In this document: positions 7,546-14,650 of the stretch, piece after piece
Position numbering within the stretch: position 1 is the stretch's first letter
How the letters are laid out: each line of letters starts with the position of its first letter
DNA from: JAAYAY01 sp964429355
GTDB taxonomy: Bacteria > Planctomycetota > Planctomycetia > Pirellulales > Thermoguttaceae
Direction: 5' to 3'
Assembly (NCBI GenBank): GCA_964429355.1
Contig: CAYSCH010000051.1
Span: 1-35,238, forward strand
DNA: 35,238 nt
The notes under the pieces: generated by a model
Database searches by the model: none
The model's input: only the letters and a program-made list of their open reading frames with translations
Told to the model about the DNA's origin: nothing
Translations under genes and position numbers: made by a program

Positions 7546-8633
7546 AGATCCAGTCGTCTGACTACTTTCTGACTTGTTTCTGCCAGAAATCGCAGCCGTT
7601 CCTTCGCCGCGTTGCCGACTGGGAGTCGAATCTGCTGGCCGACAAGCTGGCTGCGGTGCGCATCGAGAAGCCCGTCTTCATCACCGGGCTTGCGAGATCC
7701 GGGACGACACTCCTGCTGGAATTGTTCGCCACCATTGAGGGTGCGGTCACCCACCGCTACCGCGATTTTCCATTTCTGATGATTCCCTACTTCTGGAATC
7801 GGTACCTCGACTGGTTCCCGGTGCGGCAGGAACCGGTTGAACGGGCGCACCGGGACCGGATCTACGTCACCCGGGAGAACCCTGAGGCGATGGAAGAACC
7901 CCTGTGGCAGGCCTTTTTTCCCCACGTGCATTCGACGACGGCCCTGCATCGGCTGACGGCGGCGGATGGGAATCCGGATTTCGAGCGGTTTTATAAGGCC
8001 CATCTCGGCAAGATGTTTCTCGTCCGGCGAGGCAACCGGTACTTTGCGAAGGGCAATTATCACGTTCCGCGAATCGAGTACCTGACGCACCTGTTTCCGG
8101 ATGCCTATTTCATCGTGCCGATCCGCCACCCGTTGACGCACGTCCATTCGCTGGTGCGGCAGCATCAGTTGTTCAGTGGTTACGCCGCGGCCGACAGGCG
8201 CGTGCCTCGATATCTGGAGGCGGCAGGCCACTTCGAGTTCGGGCCGCAGCGGGTTCCCATTCGATTCGATGCGGTGGAGGGGGATCGGATCCTCGAGGCA
8301 TGGTCCCATGGCGACGAGTACCTGGGCTATTGTATTCAGTGGAAGGAGCTGTACGGCTTCGTCGACACTTTGCGGGCGGCCCATCCAGCGATCGCCCGTC
8401 GGATCCTCATCGTCCGTTATGAAGACCTGTGCGAACAGCCCGAGGCGACCATGCGGCAGATCCTGGGGAGCATCGAAGTCGAGCTGGGATGTGCGGGGCG
8501 GCTTCTGGCGCGCTTGGGCAGCATTTCGAAATCTCAGCACGCTCCCCATTTGGACGACAGCCAGCGCAAGGCGATTCTCGCGGAAGTGGGCGACGTTGCG
8601 GAGAGATACCAGTACCCATTGGAGCTGTCGTAA
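7542..8633 (+). CDS. PAPS-dependent sulfotransferase family protein
   Basis: The 5'-phosphosulfate loop is clear (FITGLARSGTTLLLE, residues ~46-60). The 3'-phosphate motif follows (FIVPIRHPLTHVHSL, ~190-204), with a family-typical late segment (ILIVRYEDLCEQPEATM). At 363 residues it has the normal size for the Sulfotransfer_3 type. It would transfer sulfate from PAPS to a sugar, lipid or other hydroxyl; the acceptor is unknown. The start is taken as GTG 7542, overlapping the stop of the upstream gene, rather than the longer frame from 7470, whose first 24 codons read as an out-of-frame shadow of the membrane-protein gene. A 74-bp-repeat relative begins on its TAA stop codon. Confidence 0.85.
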   Translation: MKIQSSDYFLTCFCQKSQPFLRRVADWESNLLADKLAAVRIEKPVFITGLARSGTTLLLELFATIEGAVTHRYRDFPFLMIPYFWNRYLDWFPVRQEPVERAHRDRIYVTRENPEAMEEPLWQAFFPHVHSTTALHRLTAADGNPDFERFYKAHLGKMFLVRRGNRYFAKGNYHVPRIEYLTHLFPDAYFIVPIRHPLTHVHSLVRQHQLFSGYAAADRRVPRYLEAAGHFEFGPQRVPIRFDAVEGDRILEAWSHGDEYLGYCIQWKELYGFVDTLRAAHPAIARRILIVRYEDLCEQPEATMRQILGSIEVELGCAGRLLARLGSISKSQHAPHLDDSQRKAILAEVGDVAERYQYPLELS

Positions 8634-8670
8634 GAAGCCCTGTCCAAAGGTGTGAGTCTCCCACGGGCAA
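8631..8670 (+). repeat. Single diverged copy of the stop-codon-anchored repeat
   Basis: TAAGAAGCCCT begins exactly on the TAA stop of the sulfotransferase gene. After a diverged middle, GTGAGTCTCCCACGGGC matches the same segment of the tandem 74-bp units at 10510-10805. Similarity stops after the CACGGGCA block, so this copy has only the first ~40 bases. Confidence 0.7.
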
Positions 8671-9042
8671 AGACCGCCGATCGTGCTCCGCGCTGCGGAT
8701 CAGGTGAACAATTGGAGCCGGTTCTTTCCGGTTCCCGTCGCCAGGGCGAATTTGGACCGCGAGCCGGGGGTGCTGGCTTCTTCGTCGCAGCCGTCAGGAC
8801 AGCTACAACCCTCCGCGCACGAGACGTCGGCTCCAGGGCCGTTCGGAATCGACTTCCGATGTTCCTGCCCGCACCCCTCTCCGTTCCCAAGGGATGAACC
8901 GCGGCGGGGGCATTCATCTGAGCCGTTGCCTATTGGGAAGGATTCTTGCCGCTTTCCCCCTGGCTACACTCTATACTTTCAAGTGGTCGGCAGGTTGCCG
9001 TTCGTCTTGAATTCCCATTCTTCCACCGGTCGAGTTATCCAG
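8634..9042. other. 409-bp intergenic region before the FAD gene
   Basis: Apart from the repeat copy at its left end, no gene or clear structure is seen. The frame of the FAD gene is open back to 8683, but the extension lacks any protein-like pattern and precedes a perfect Rossmann-fold start. TATACT at 8972-8977 lacks a properly spaced -35. Confidence 0.5.
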
Positions 9043-10512
9043 ATGCGGGTTGCGATCATAGGTGCGGGGCCAGCCGGTATGACGGCGGCACTGCAACTGA
9101 GTCGGGGCGGCGCCGACGTCGAGGTTTTCGAGGCGGGACCGTACATCGGCGGCCTGGCTCGCTCGTTCGACCTGTGGGGGCAGCGCGTGGACCTGGGACC
9201 GCACCGTTTCTTCACGACCGACCCCCAAGTCAACCGGCTCTGGCTCGACCTGGTGGGAGACGACTACGCGATGGTCGATCGCCTCACACGGATCTACTAC
9301 AAGGGCCGTTTCCTGCATTACCCTCTTAAACCGCTCGGCGCGCTGCGAAGCATGGGTCCGCTGGAGGCCGCCAGGTGCCTGGCAAGCTACTTGAAGGAAC
9401 GGCTGCGGCCAAGTTATGCGGCTACGGATGACGAGTCGTTCGAATCCTGGATGGTCCGCCGCTTCGGCAACCGGCTGTTCGCCTTGTTCTTCAAATCCTA
9501 CAGCGAAAAACTGTGGGAAATTCCCTGCAGCGAACTGAGTGCCGATTTCGCGGCCCAGCGGATCAAGAAACTGTCGTTCACCGAGACCGTCAGGAGCGCG
9601 CTCTGGCCTCGCCATGGAAAACGGCACGCCACCCTGGTCGACCGGTTTCCTTATCCGCTCGGCGGCACGGGATCCGTCTACGAGAACATGGCCAACCAGG
9701 TGCGGGAAAACGGGGGTCGTATCCACCTGAAGAGTCCCGTGATACGAGTCCTTCACGAGGATTTCGACGTGTGGGGAATCAAGCTGGAGGGGGGCAGAAC
9801 GGCCTGTTTCGACCATGTCGTCTCGACCATGCCGCTGACAAGCCTTGTGGACGGATTGAGTGACGTGCCGGCCGAAGTTCGCCGAGCGGCAGGCGGGTTG
9901 CAGTTCCGCAATACGGTGTTCGTCTACCTGCACGTCGGCAGCGACCGCCTGTTCGCCGATCAGTGGCTGTATATTCACGACCCCAACCTGAAGATGGGCC
10001 GTGTCACGAACTTCCGCAACTGGGTGCCCCAATTGCACGGCGAGGCGAAAACAACGATTCTCGCCGTGGAGCACTGGTGCAACGACTCGGATCCCATCTG
10101 GACTGCGGACGAGGGGCAACTGATCGAACAGGCTGCCGGCGAGGTGCGGTCGGCCGGGCTTGTGCACCGCGAGCCGATCCTGGCGGGGCACGTTGTTCGC
10201 ACGCGGCGGTGCTACCCGGTCTACCGCCGCGGCTATCGCCAGCAGGTCGAGAAGATCGCCGACTACCTTCGCACCTTCCGCGGCCTGATCCCCATCGGAC
10301 GGTACGGAACGTTCAAGTACAACAACCAGGACCACAGCATCCTCATGGGTATCCTGGCGGCCGAAAACCTGCTGGAGAATCGGGCCCACGATCTCTGGAA
10401 TGTCAACACGGATCACGACACCTATCAGGAAGACGAACTTGCGATCGACGCCTGTTTCGCCCTCCGGCAGGGAGATCCCGGGCGCGACATGGCCCTTGCC
10501 GGCGAAGGCTAA
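9043..10512 (+). CDS. FAD/NAD(P)-binding oxidoreductase, UDP-galactopyranose mutase / protoporphyrinogen oxidase-like
   Basis: The protein opens with MRVAIIGAGPAGMTAALQL, a textbook dinucleotide-binding fold (GxGxxG at residues 7-12). GGLARSFDLWG and DLGPHRFF follow, as in amine-oxidase-like flavoproteins and UDP-galactopyranose mutases. A central segment (FFKSYSEKLWEIPCSEL) is typical of a bacterial subgroup found in polysaccharide gene clusters. At 489 residues it has the normal size. The start is ATG 9043 because the dinucleotide motif must be near the N-terminus. The substrate is not clear; placement after sulfotransferase genes favours a sugar-nucleotide or cell-surface role. The stop codon is the first base triplet of the tandem repeats. 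Confidence 0.8.
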   Translation: MRVAIIGAGPAGMTAALQLSRGGADVEVFEAGPYIGGLARSFDLWGQRVDLGPHRFFTTDPQVNRLWLDLVGDDYAMVDRLTRIYYKGRFLHYPLKPLGALRSMGPLEAARCLASYLKERLRPSYAATDDESFESWMVRRFGNRLFALFFKSYSEKLWEIPCSELSADFAAQRIKKLSFTETVRSALWPRHGKRHATLVDRFPYPLGGTGSVYENMANQVRENGGRIHLKSPVIRVLHEDFDVWGIKLEGGRTACFDHVVSTMPLTSLVDGLSDVPAEVRRAAGGLQFRNTVFVYLHVGSDRLFADQWLYIHDPNLKMGRVTNFRNWVPQLHGEAKTTILAVEHWCNDSDPIWTADEGQLIEQAAGEVRSAGLVHREPILAGHVVRTRRCYPVYRRGYRQQVEKIADYLRTFRGLIPIGRYGTFKYNNQDHSILMGILAAENLLENRAHDLWNVNTDHDTYQEDELAIDACFALRQGDPGRDMALAGEG

Positions 10513-10805
10513 GAAGCCCTCATAAAACGTAGGAGGTTCCCACGGGCATGGATGTGCACAGCCGGTGGTTCTGTCAGCGGCTCTAAGAAGCCCTCACAAA
10601 GCGTATGAGTTTCCCACGGGCATGGATGTGCACACTCGGTGGTTTTGTTAGCGGCTCTAAGAAGCCCTCACAGAACGTATGAGTTTCCCACGGGCATGGA
10701 TGTGCACAGCCGGCGGTTTTGTTAGCGGCTCTAAGAAGCCCTCACAGAACGTATGAGTTTCCCACGGGCATGGATGTGCACAGCCGGCGGTTTTGTTAGC
10801 GGCTC
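10510..10805 (+). repeat. Four tandem 74-bp repeats anchored on a stop codon
   Basis: Units start at 10510, 10584, 10658 and 10732, each exactly 74 bases. Each begins TAAGAAGCCCT, carries TTCCCACGGGCATGGATG in the middle and ends GTTAGCGGCTC or a close variant. Units 3 and 4 look identical, and unit 1 is most diverged. The first TAA is the stop of the FAD gene. Within each unit GCCC and GGGC, and CTCA and TGAG, can pair to form a weak hairpin. There are no spacers, so this is not a CRISPR array. Confidence 0.9.
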
Positions 10806-10828
10806 TAAAAGGCCTTGCGTGATTCCAG
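10806..10828 (+). repeat. 23-nt dispersed repeat, copy 1
   Basis: The motif TAAA-N-GGCCTTGC-N-TGATTCCAG matches 30427-30449 with two differences. It directly follows the last 74-bp unit, at the point where a fifth unit would start. Confidence 0.6.
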
Positions 10829-10932
10829 GAGGAAATAGCAGCAAGGCGCTGGAGGAACTCGATGGGATCGAGGTGACAGAGGGACGGGATTGCCGAAGGG
10901 GGTGCGTGTGGGAGGGCCCGTCCGGCCGGGAT
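10806..10932. other. Intergenic space between repeats and the TMTC-like gene
   Basis: No gene is seen. It separates two convergent genes. GGACGGG and CCCGTCC arms lie in the right half with a long loop and no T tract, so no convincing terminator is found. Confidence 0.4.
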
Positions 10933-12843
10933 CTACTTGTTTTGGGCCCTGAGCTGCGCGAGGGCTGTTTCGATCCTCGCCGCCAGTGCCTGGTCGCCCC
11001 GGATGCGGGCCAGATCCAAGGCCTTTTCGGCGAGGGGAATGGCCTCGGCGGTGCGACCGGCCATCCAGTAGGCCATTGCCAGATTGATGGAGTTGCCCGG
11101 ATCGTTCTGCCCGTCGAGGGCAGCTTCGAAATGTTCGATGGCTTCCGGCGTGCGGCCGGTGCCGAGCAGCAGGATCCCAAGATTCGAGTGGGCTGCGGGA
11201 AAGTCGGGTTGCGACTCGACCGCGCGCCGGTAATGCTCGAGGGCCTGAGCCGAGTTGCCGCTGTCTTCGAGCAGGCGAGCGAGGTTGTAATGCGCGGGGG
11301 CATGGTCGGGCTGCAGTGCCACGGTTGCTCGATACTGCACGGCAGCATCCTGAGCGAGTCCGGATTCTTCCAGTGCCCGGGCCAGGTTGAAATGAGCCTC
11401 CGCGAAATCGGGATCCAGCTCGATCGCCCGTTCGAGGTGCGTGATCGCCTCGGTGGGCCGGCCGGCTTCAGCCAGCAGCGTTCCCAGGTTGAATTGGACC
11501 ATGGGATCGTCGGGCTGATGCCGCGCGGCGTCCTGCCAGAGCAACAGTTCCTCCTGGTAGACGGCCAATCGTTGACTGCTCAGGCAGGCCAGCCCGATCG
11601 CCAGGGGCGCGGTCGCTGTCAAGCAGGTCGCGATGGCCGTATTTCGCATCGGCTTCCAGCCGAGGCGTTGACAATTGATCTGCCACAGGGCCCATCCGCC
11701 GGCGATCAGCAGCGGAACAAGAGCCGCCAGCGGAACATACATCCGCCGCTCCGCGGCGATTTCGTTTACCAGGGGAATCACCAGGGTCGGGGACAAGACC
11801 GCGACGAGCCAGACGGCGACAAACCCGACGGCCGATCGGCGCCAGAAGAGCACCAGGATACCGGCAGCGAGGGCGCCGGTCAGCAGCAGCCAGGGCCAGG
11901 CCTCGGCCACGGTCTGCAAGTAGGGAATGTGATAGTGAATCACCAGTGGCCACGGCCAGATGGCGAGTTTCAAGTACAGAAACAGGACTTTCGCCTGCGT
12001 AAACCACCACTCCTGCGCCGCCACACCCAGGCCGAACCCGGAGGCCGGAGTACGCGGTCCGCCGAAATTCAGGGCAATGACCGGCAGCCATGCCAGCGAC
12101 AGACCCACGTAGAGGGGCCATGATCGGCCGAGGGCGCGGCGAAACGACCCGGTCAGAAACGTCCGTTCGTAGAGGAGCACCATGGCGGGCGCCGAAGCCA
12201 TCATCTCCTTGCAGAGCATGCCCGAAACACAACTGACGGTTGCCGCGGCCAGCCAGGCCGCCCGTGCCGGCTTGCCGTCCGAGGACCAGTAGCGGATGGC
12301 GAGATAGAGTGTTCCCAGGTAGAACATTCCCATCATGAGTTCGGTGCGTTGGGTGACGTAGACGACGCATTCGGTATTCAGCGGGTGCAGCGCCCAGACG
12401 ATCGCTGCGGCAAATGCCAGCGGCCCGGCGATCTGTTCGAATCGTCCTCGAAAGTGGTCGAGTATCAGAGTTCTGGCCACGATGGCCCAGAGCAGAATGG
12501 CCGTCAGGAGATGGATGGCGATGTTGACGAGGCGATAGCCGAAGGGATCGAGCCGGCCGAAGGCGTAGTTGACTGCCAGCGACAGATTCACCAAGGGCCG
12601 TCCGTGAACGGCGGTCGTTCTCGGGGCAAGGATCGGGCCGCCAGACGGATCGTTTCCCAACAACGGCCACAGTTGCCGGATCGAGGGGTTGTCGACGATT
12701 GTTCCGGCGTCGTCGAAAACAAAGGGCGCGTTGCTAGCGGGGTAATAGACGGCGAAAACGGCAGCGCCCAGGACCAGACCACCCAGTGCCGCGGTCAACA
12801 CCCGAACCGCGGAGGTTTGTACTCTGGCAGTGGGGCGAGTCAT
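10933..12843 (-). CDS. TMTC-like membrane glycosyltransferase with C-terminal TPRs
   Basis: This 636-residue protein has an N-terminal membrane segment followed by FVFDDAGTIVDNP (Asp-Asp at 44-45), placed like the first-loop acidic motif of GT-C mannosyltransferases (PMT/TMTC). Around ten membrane segments fill residues 15-440. From about residue 465 to the end there are at least five TPR units (for example FNLARALEESGLAQDA and YNLARLLEDSGNSAQAL). The order membrane domain then TPRs matches eukaryotic TMTC proteins and their planctomycete relatives. The donor would be a lipid-linked sugar and the acceptor an exported protein, but this is family inference. Upstream on its strand a TATACT (12906-12911) lies ~65 bases before the start, without a good -35. 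It stands alone. Confidence 0.75.
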   Translation of the reverse strand: MTRPTARVQTSAVRVLTAALGGLVLGAAVFAVYYPASNAPFVFDDAGTIVDNPSIRQLWPLLGNDPSGGPILAPRTTAVHGRPLVNLSLAVNYAFGRLDPFGYRLVNIAIHLLTAILLWAIVARTLILDHFRGRFEQIAGPLAFAAAIVWALHPLNTECVVYVTQRTELMMGMFYLGTLYLAIRYWSSDGKPARAAWLAAATVSCVSGMLCKEMMASAPAMVLLYERTFLTGSFRRALGRSWPLYVGLSLAWLPVIALNFGGPRTPASGFGLGVAAQEWWFTQAKVLFLYLKLAIWPWPLVIHYHIPYLQTVAEAWPWLLLTGALAAGILVLFWRRSAVGFVAVWLVAVLSPTLVIPLVNEIAAERRMYVPLAALVPLLIAGGWALWQINCQRLGWKPMRNTAIATCLTATAPLAIGLACLSSQRLAVYQEELLLWQDAARHQPDDPMVQFNLGTLLAEAGRPTEAITHLERAIELDPDFAEAHFNLARALEESGLAQDAAVQYRATVALQPDHAPAHYNLARLLEDSGNSAQALEHYRRAVESQPDFPAAHSNLGILLLGTGRTPEAIEHFEAALDGQNDPGNSINLAMAYWMAGRTAEAIPLAEKALDLARIRGDQALAARIETALAQLRAQNK

Positions 12844-13200
12844 GGGAGTCGTCCAGCGGGGGCGGCAGCGTGGGAGCCTGGTCAGGAGTCACCTGGTGCT
12901 GCTCAAGTATAGGCCAGAAGTTAGCTCGTCCGGCTGTGACGGATGTGCCCGATGGGATGCGGACGACCGTCGAGGCACGCGATTGGGAGGGACCGATGGC
13001 GAGCGGGGTGGCCTTCGACAAGGCGGAAGAGAAAGGAGGGAAGTGGCGGAGCGGCTGTGGTGAGTGCAATAGACCAATATCGGCACGGCTACTTCTGCCA
13101 AACCGCTCGGGGGAAGCTGGATAGAGAGCACGGCACTGGACCGGAGTAGCTTGCCGGAGTGCCTGATACGGCGTCGGACCGCATCGTGCTCACCGAATCT
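12844..13200. other. Gene-free stretch between TMTC-like and HTH genes
   Basis: No convincing coding frame is seen on either strand. It holds the probable minus-strand promoter region of the TMTC-like gene. If the hairpin at 13201-13241 acts on the plus strand, an unannotated plus-strand transcript could end there. Confidence 0.4.
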
Positions 13201-13250
13201 CGCCTGGTAGCCGCAGGCGCCTTTGGGGCGGCTACCAGGCGTTCATTTTT
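13201..13250 (+). terminator. Strong 14-bp hairpin with T tract
   Basis: CGCCTGGTAGCCGC (13201-13214) pairs perfectly with GCGGCTACCAGGCG (13228-13241), followed by TTCATTTTT. The T tract makes it a plus-strand terminator, yet no plus-strand gene precedes it. It also lies ~20 bases past the stop of the minus-strand HTH gene, where it could act as a 3' stem for that transcript without a U tract. Confidence 0.75.
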
Positions 13251-13261
13251 CCAGATCAGGC

Positions 13262-13525
13262 TCAGTTCCAGCCATCAGCCTTTCGGCCGCTCTTGCGTTT
13301 CTCGATGGCAGTGAGCGTGTCGGTCATGCTGGTCACTTTCAGCTTGATCGCCAAGCGGGTGAGCAACGCGGCCTTGTCGGTGCCCAGCTTGGCCATGGCC
13401 CGGGCCTTGTGGTTGTCGACCGTGCTGGGCGCAAGCTTGAGAATCTTGGCCGATTCGTGCACGGTGCAGCCGAGGCTGGCGAGGCGGACGACTTCTTTTT
13501 CCCGAGGTGTAAGTTCGGATGCCAT
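13262..13525 (-). CDS. Stand-alone LuxR/GerE-type HTH regulator
   Basis: An 87-residue protein that is almost only a LuxR-type helix-turn-helix: ELTPREKEVVRLASLG, then VHESAKILKLAPSTVDNHK, with the invariant TPRE start and TVxNH recognition helix. It has no receiver or sensor domain, so it is either a constitutive DNA-binding protein or partners with another protein. The start is ATG (13523-13525) with AAGGGG eight bases upstream. A promoter candidate lies ~75 bases upstream. The C-terminal ~20 residues are basic and probably disordered. Targets are unknown. Confidence 0.8.
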   Translation of the reverse strand: MASELTPREKEVVRLASLGCTVHESAKILKLAPSTVDNHKARAMAKLGTDKAALLTRLAIKLKVTSMTDTLTAIEKRKSGRKADGWN

Positions 13526-13599
13526 AGTACGTGCCCCTTGAAAAGGAGTAAGGAGGAAGTGCCAATAGTTTTTTTTACTTCACGAAACGGATCAGCACA

Positions 13600-13627
13600 A
13601 GTATGATCCTGGCAAGAATATTTACAA
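13600..13627 (-). promoter_or_regulatory. Promoter candidate for the HTH gene
   Basis: Read on the minus strand: TTGTAA (13622-13627), 16-base spacer, CATACT (13600-13605). It is in the AT-rich gap upstream of the HTH gene. Both boxes are partial matches. Confidence 0.35.
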
Positions 13628-13748
13628 GCTGGTCAATATTGGGCGCCACGTGGCAGATAGACCCCACGAATGAGGTGTAGTTACCGCCCTTTTTTTGTGC
13701 ATCTTAACAAACCTGGAGTGAAACTGAAGTTCTGGAAGGGATTGCCGA

Positions 13749-14459
13749 CTATTTCTCTGCTCCCTTTTTGCCAGCCAGACGCTGGCGCAGCGTTTCGAGG
13801 GCGGCCGAACTGGCCTCGTCTGCGAACGGATTGGCGTCTTCAGCGGGCGGCCCGGAACTGCCTCCCCCGCCGGGGCGAGGACCGCGAGGCAGTCCAATTG
13901 CCTCAAGTTGGGCCTTCTGGTTGTCGTCCAAGAGGCCGAGCAACGCTTCGTGTTTCGCTTTGGCCTCATCGTCCGACATGGTTTCGGGCTTCTCGATATC
14001 CTTCAGAGCAGCGGCCAGTGTGGCCGCCTGCTCCGAAGAAAGACTGATCTGGATGTCTCCGGTGAGGAGGGTGATTTTTCGGACAAGGTCGGTCAATTCC
14101 CGCTTGGGACGGGGACCGCGGCCCATACCTCCGGGCATTCCTCCGCCCATACCCATTCCTCCGGGCATGGCTCCACCCATACCGCCCGGCATGCCTGGGG
14201 ACTCACCGCCTGGGGCTGCCGTTTCGGCCGCTCCGGTGGTTTCAGCGGACCGGAATTCCTTCAAGGCCACATCGGTGATCCTCGACAGGGCGAAGGTACC
14301 TGCGCAGCCGAGCAAGATCCCGAAGAAGGCCGCCCAGAACCAGACATGGATCGTTCTGCCCGTTCGGTTTTTCTGCCACACAAGGATTGTGCCCAGCATC
14401 GACAACAGGGCAAGGGACAGAATAAACGACGCACTGGAATCGTAGCCGAATCGCCACAT
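13749..14459 (-). CDS. Membrane protein with Gly/Met/Pro-rich linker, unknown function
   Basis: A 236-residue protein. Two membrane segments lie near residues 9-27 and 37-58. A low-complexity linker of repeated GMGGG/MPGG units (about residues 85-115) follows, then a charged helical domain (LSSEQAATLAAALKDIEKPE, DDNQKAQLEAIGLPRG). The helical part resembles the short helical repeats seen in small planctomycete periplasmic proteins of the Spy/LTXXQ type, though weakly. The start is ATG 14457-14459 with a strong GGGGGAGG just upstream. It is divergent from the kinase gene, with ~190 bases between them. Function is not known. Confidence 0.7.
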   Translation of the reverse strand: MWRFGYDSSASFILSLALLSMLGTILVWQKNRTGRTIHVWFWAAFFGILLGCAGTFALSRITDVALKEFRSAETTGAAETAAPGGESPGMPGGMGGAMPGGMGMGGGMPGGMGRGPRPKRELTDLVRKITLLTGDIQISLSSEQAATLAAALKDIEKPETMSDDEAKAKHEALLGLLDDNQKAQLEAIGLPRGPRPGGGGSSGPPAEDANPFADEASSAALETLRQRLAGKKGAEK

Positions 14460-14513
14460 AGAGACACCTCCCCCAAATCAAACAAGACTCTGATCGTGAT
14501 TTGACGCGTCCGC

Positions 14514-14542
14514 AGCATAGAGCCGGCATGAGCGAGAGACAA
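14514..14542 (-). promoter_or_regulatory. Promoter candidate for the Gly/Met-rich membrane protein
   Basis: On the minus strand: TTGTCT (14537-14542), 17-base spacer, TATGCT (14514-14519). Four of six match in each box; the position ~55 bases before the start is right. Confidence 0.4.
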
Positions 14543-14594
14543 GCCCCCAAGGCCGGGCCGGCTCCGGTTCAAGGTCTGAGGCAACTGAAGCTGA

Positions 14595-14622
14595 TTGACT
14601 AGGCACCCCGCGGGACTACAAT
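14595..14622 (+). promoter_or_regulatory. Strong promoter candidate for the kinase gene
   Basis: TTGACT (14595-14600), 16-base spacer, TACAAT (14617-14622); five of six match in each box. A transcript would start ~20 bases before the kinase ATG. Confidence 0.65.
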
Positions 14623-14650
14623 AGAGTCGCCAGTCGAATGGGGGGTAAAC

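Noticed and set aside
5931..8549. 872-codon minus-strand open frame opposite the sulfotransferase cluster
   Set aside because: It crosses several well-supported plus-strand genes with overlapping starts and stops and has no family signature.
8946..8977. TTGCCG and TATACT as a promoter for the FAD gene
   Set aside because: The spacer is 20 bases, and the alternative TACACT is only 13 bases away; neither fits well.
8683..9042. 120-codon N-terminal extension of the FAD oxidoreductase
   Set aside because: The extension has no protein-like pattern and would bury the dinucleotide-binding motif that normally begins the protein.
10510..10805. Regular 74-bp repeats resembling a CRISPR array
   Set aside because: Units are contiguous with no unique spacers, and no cas genes are present.
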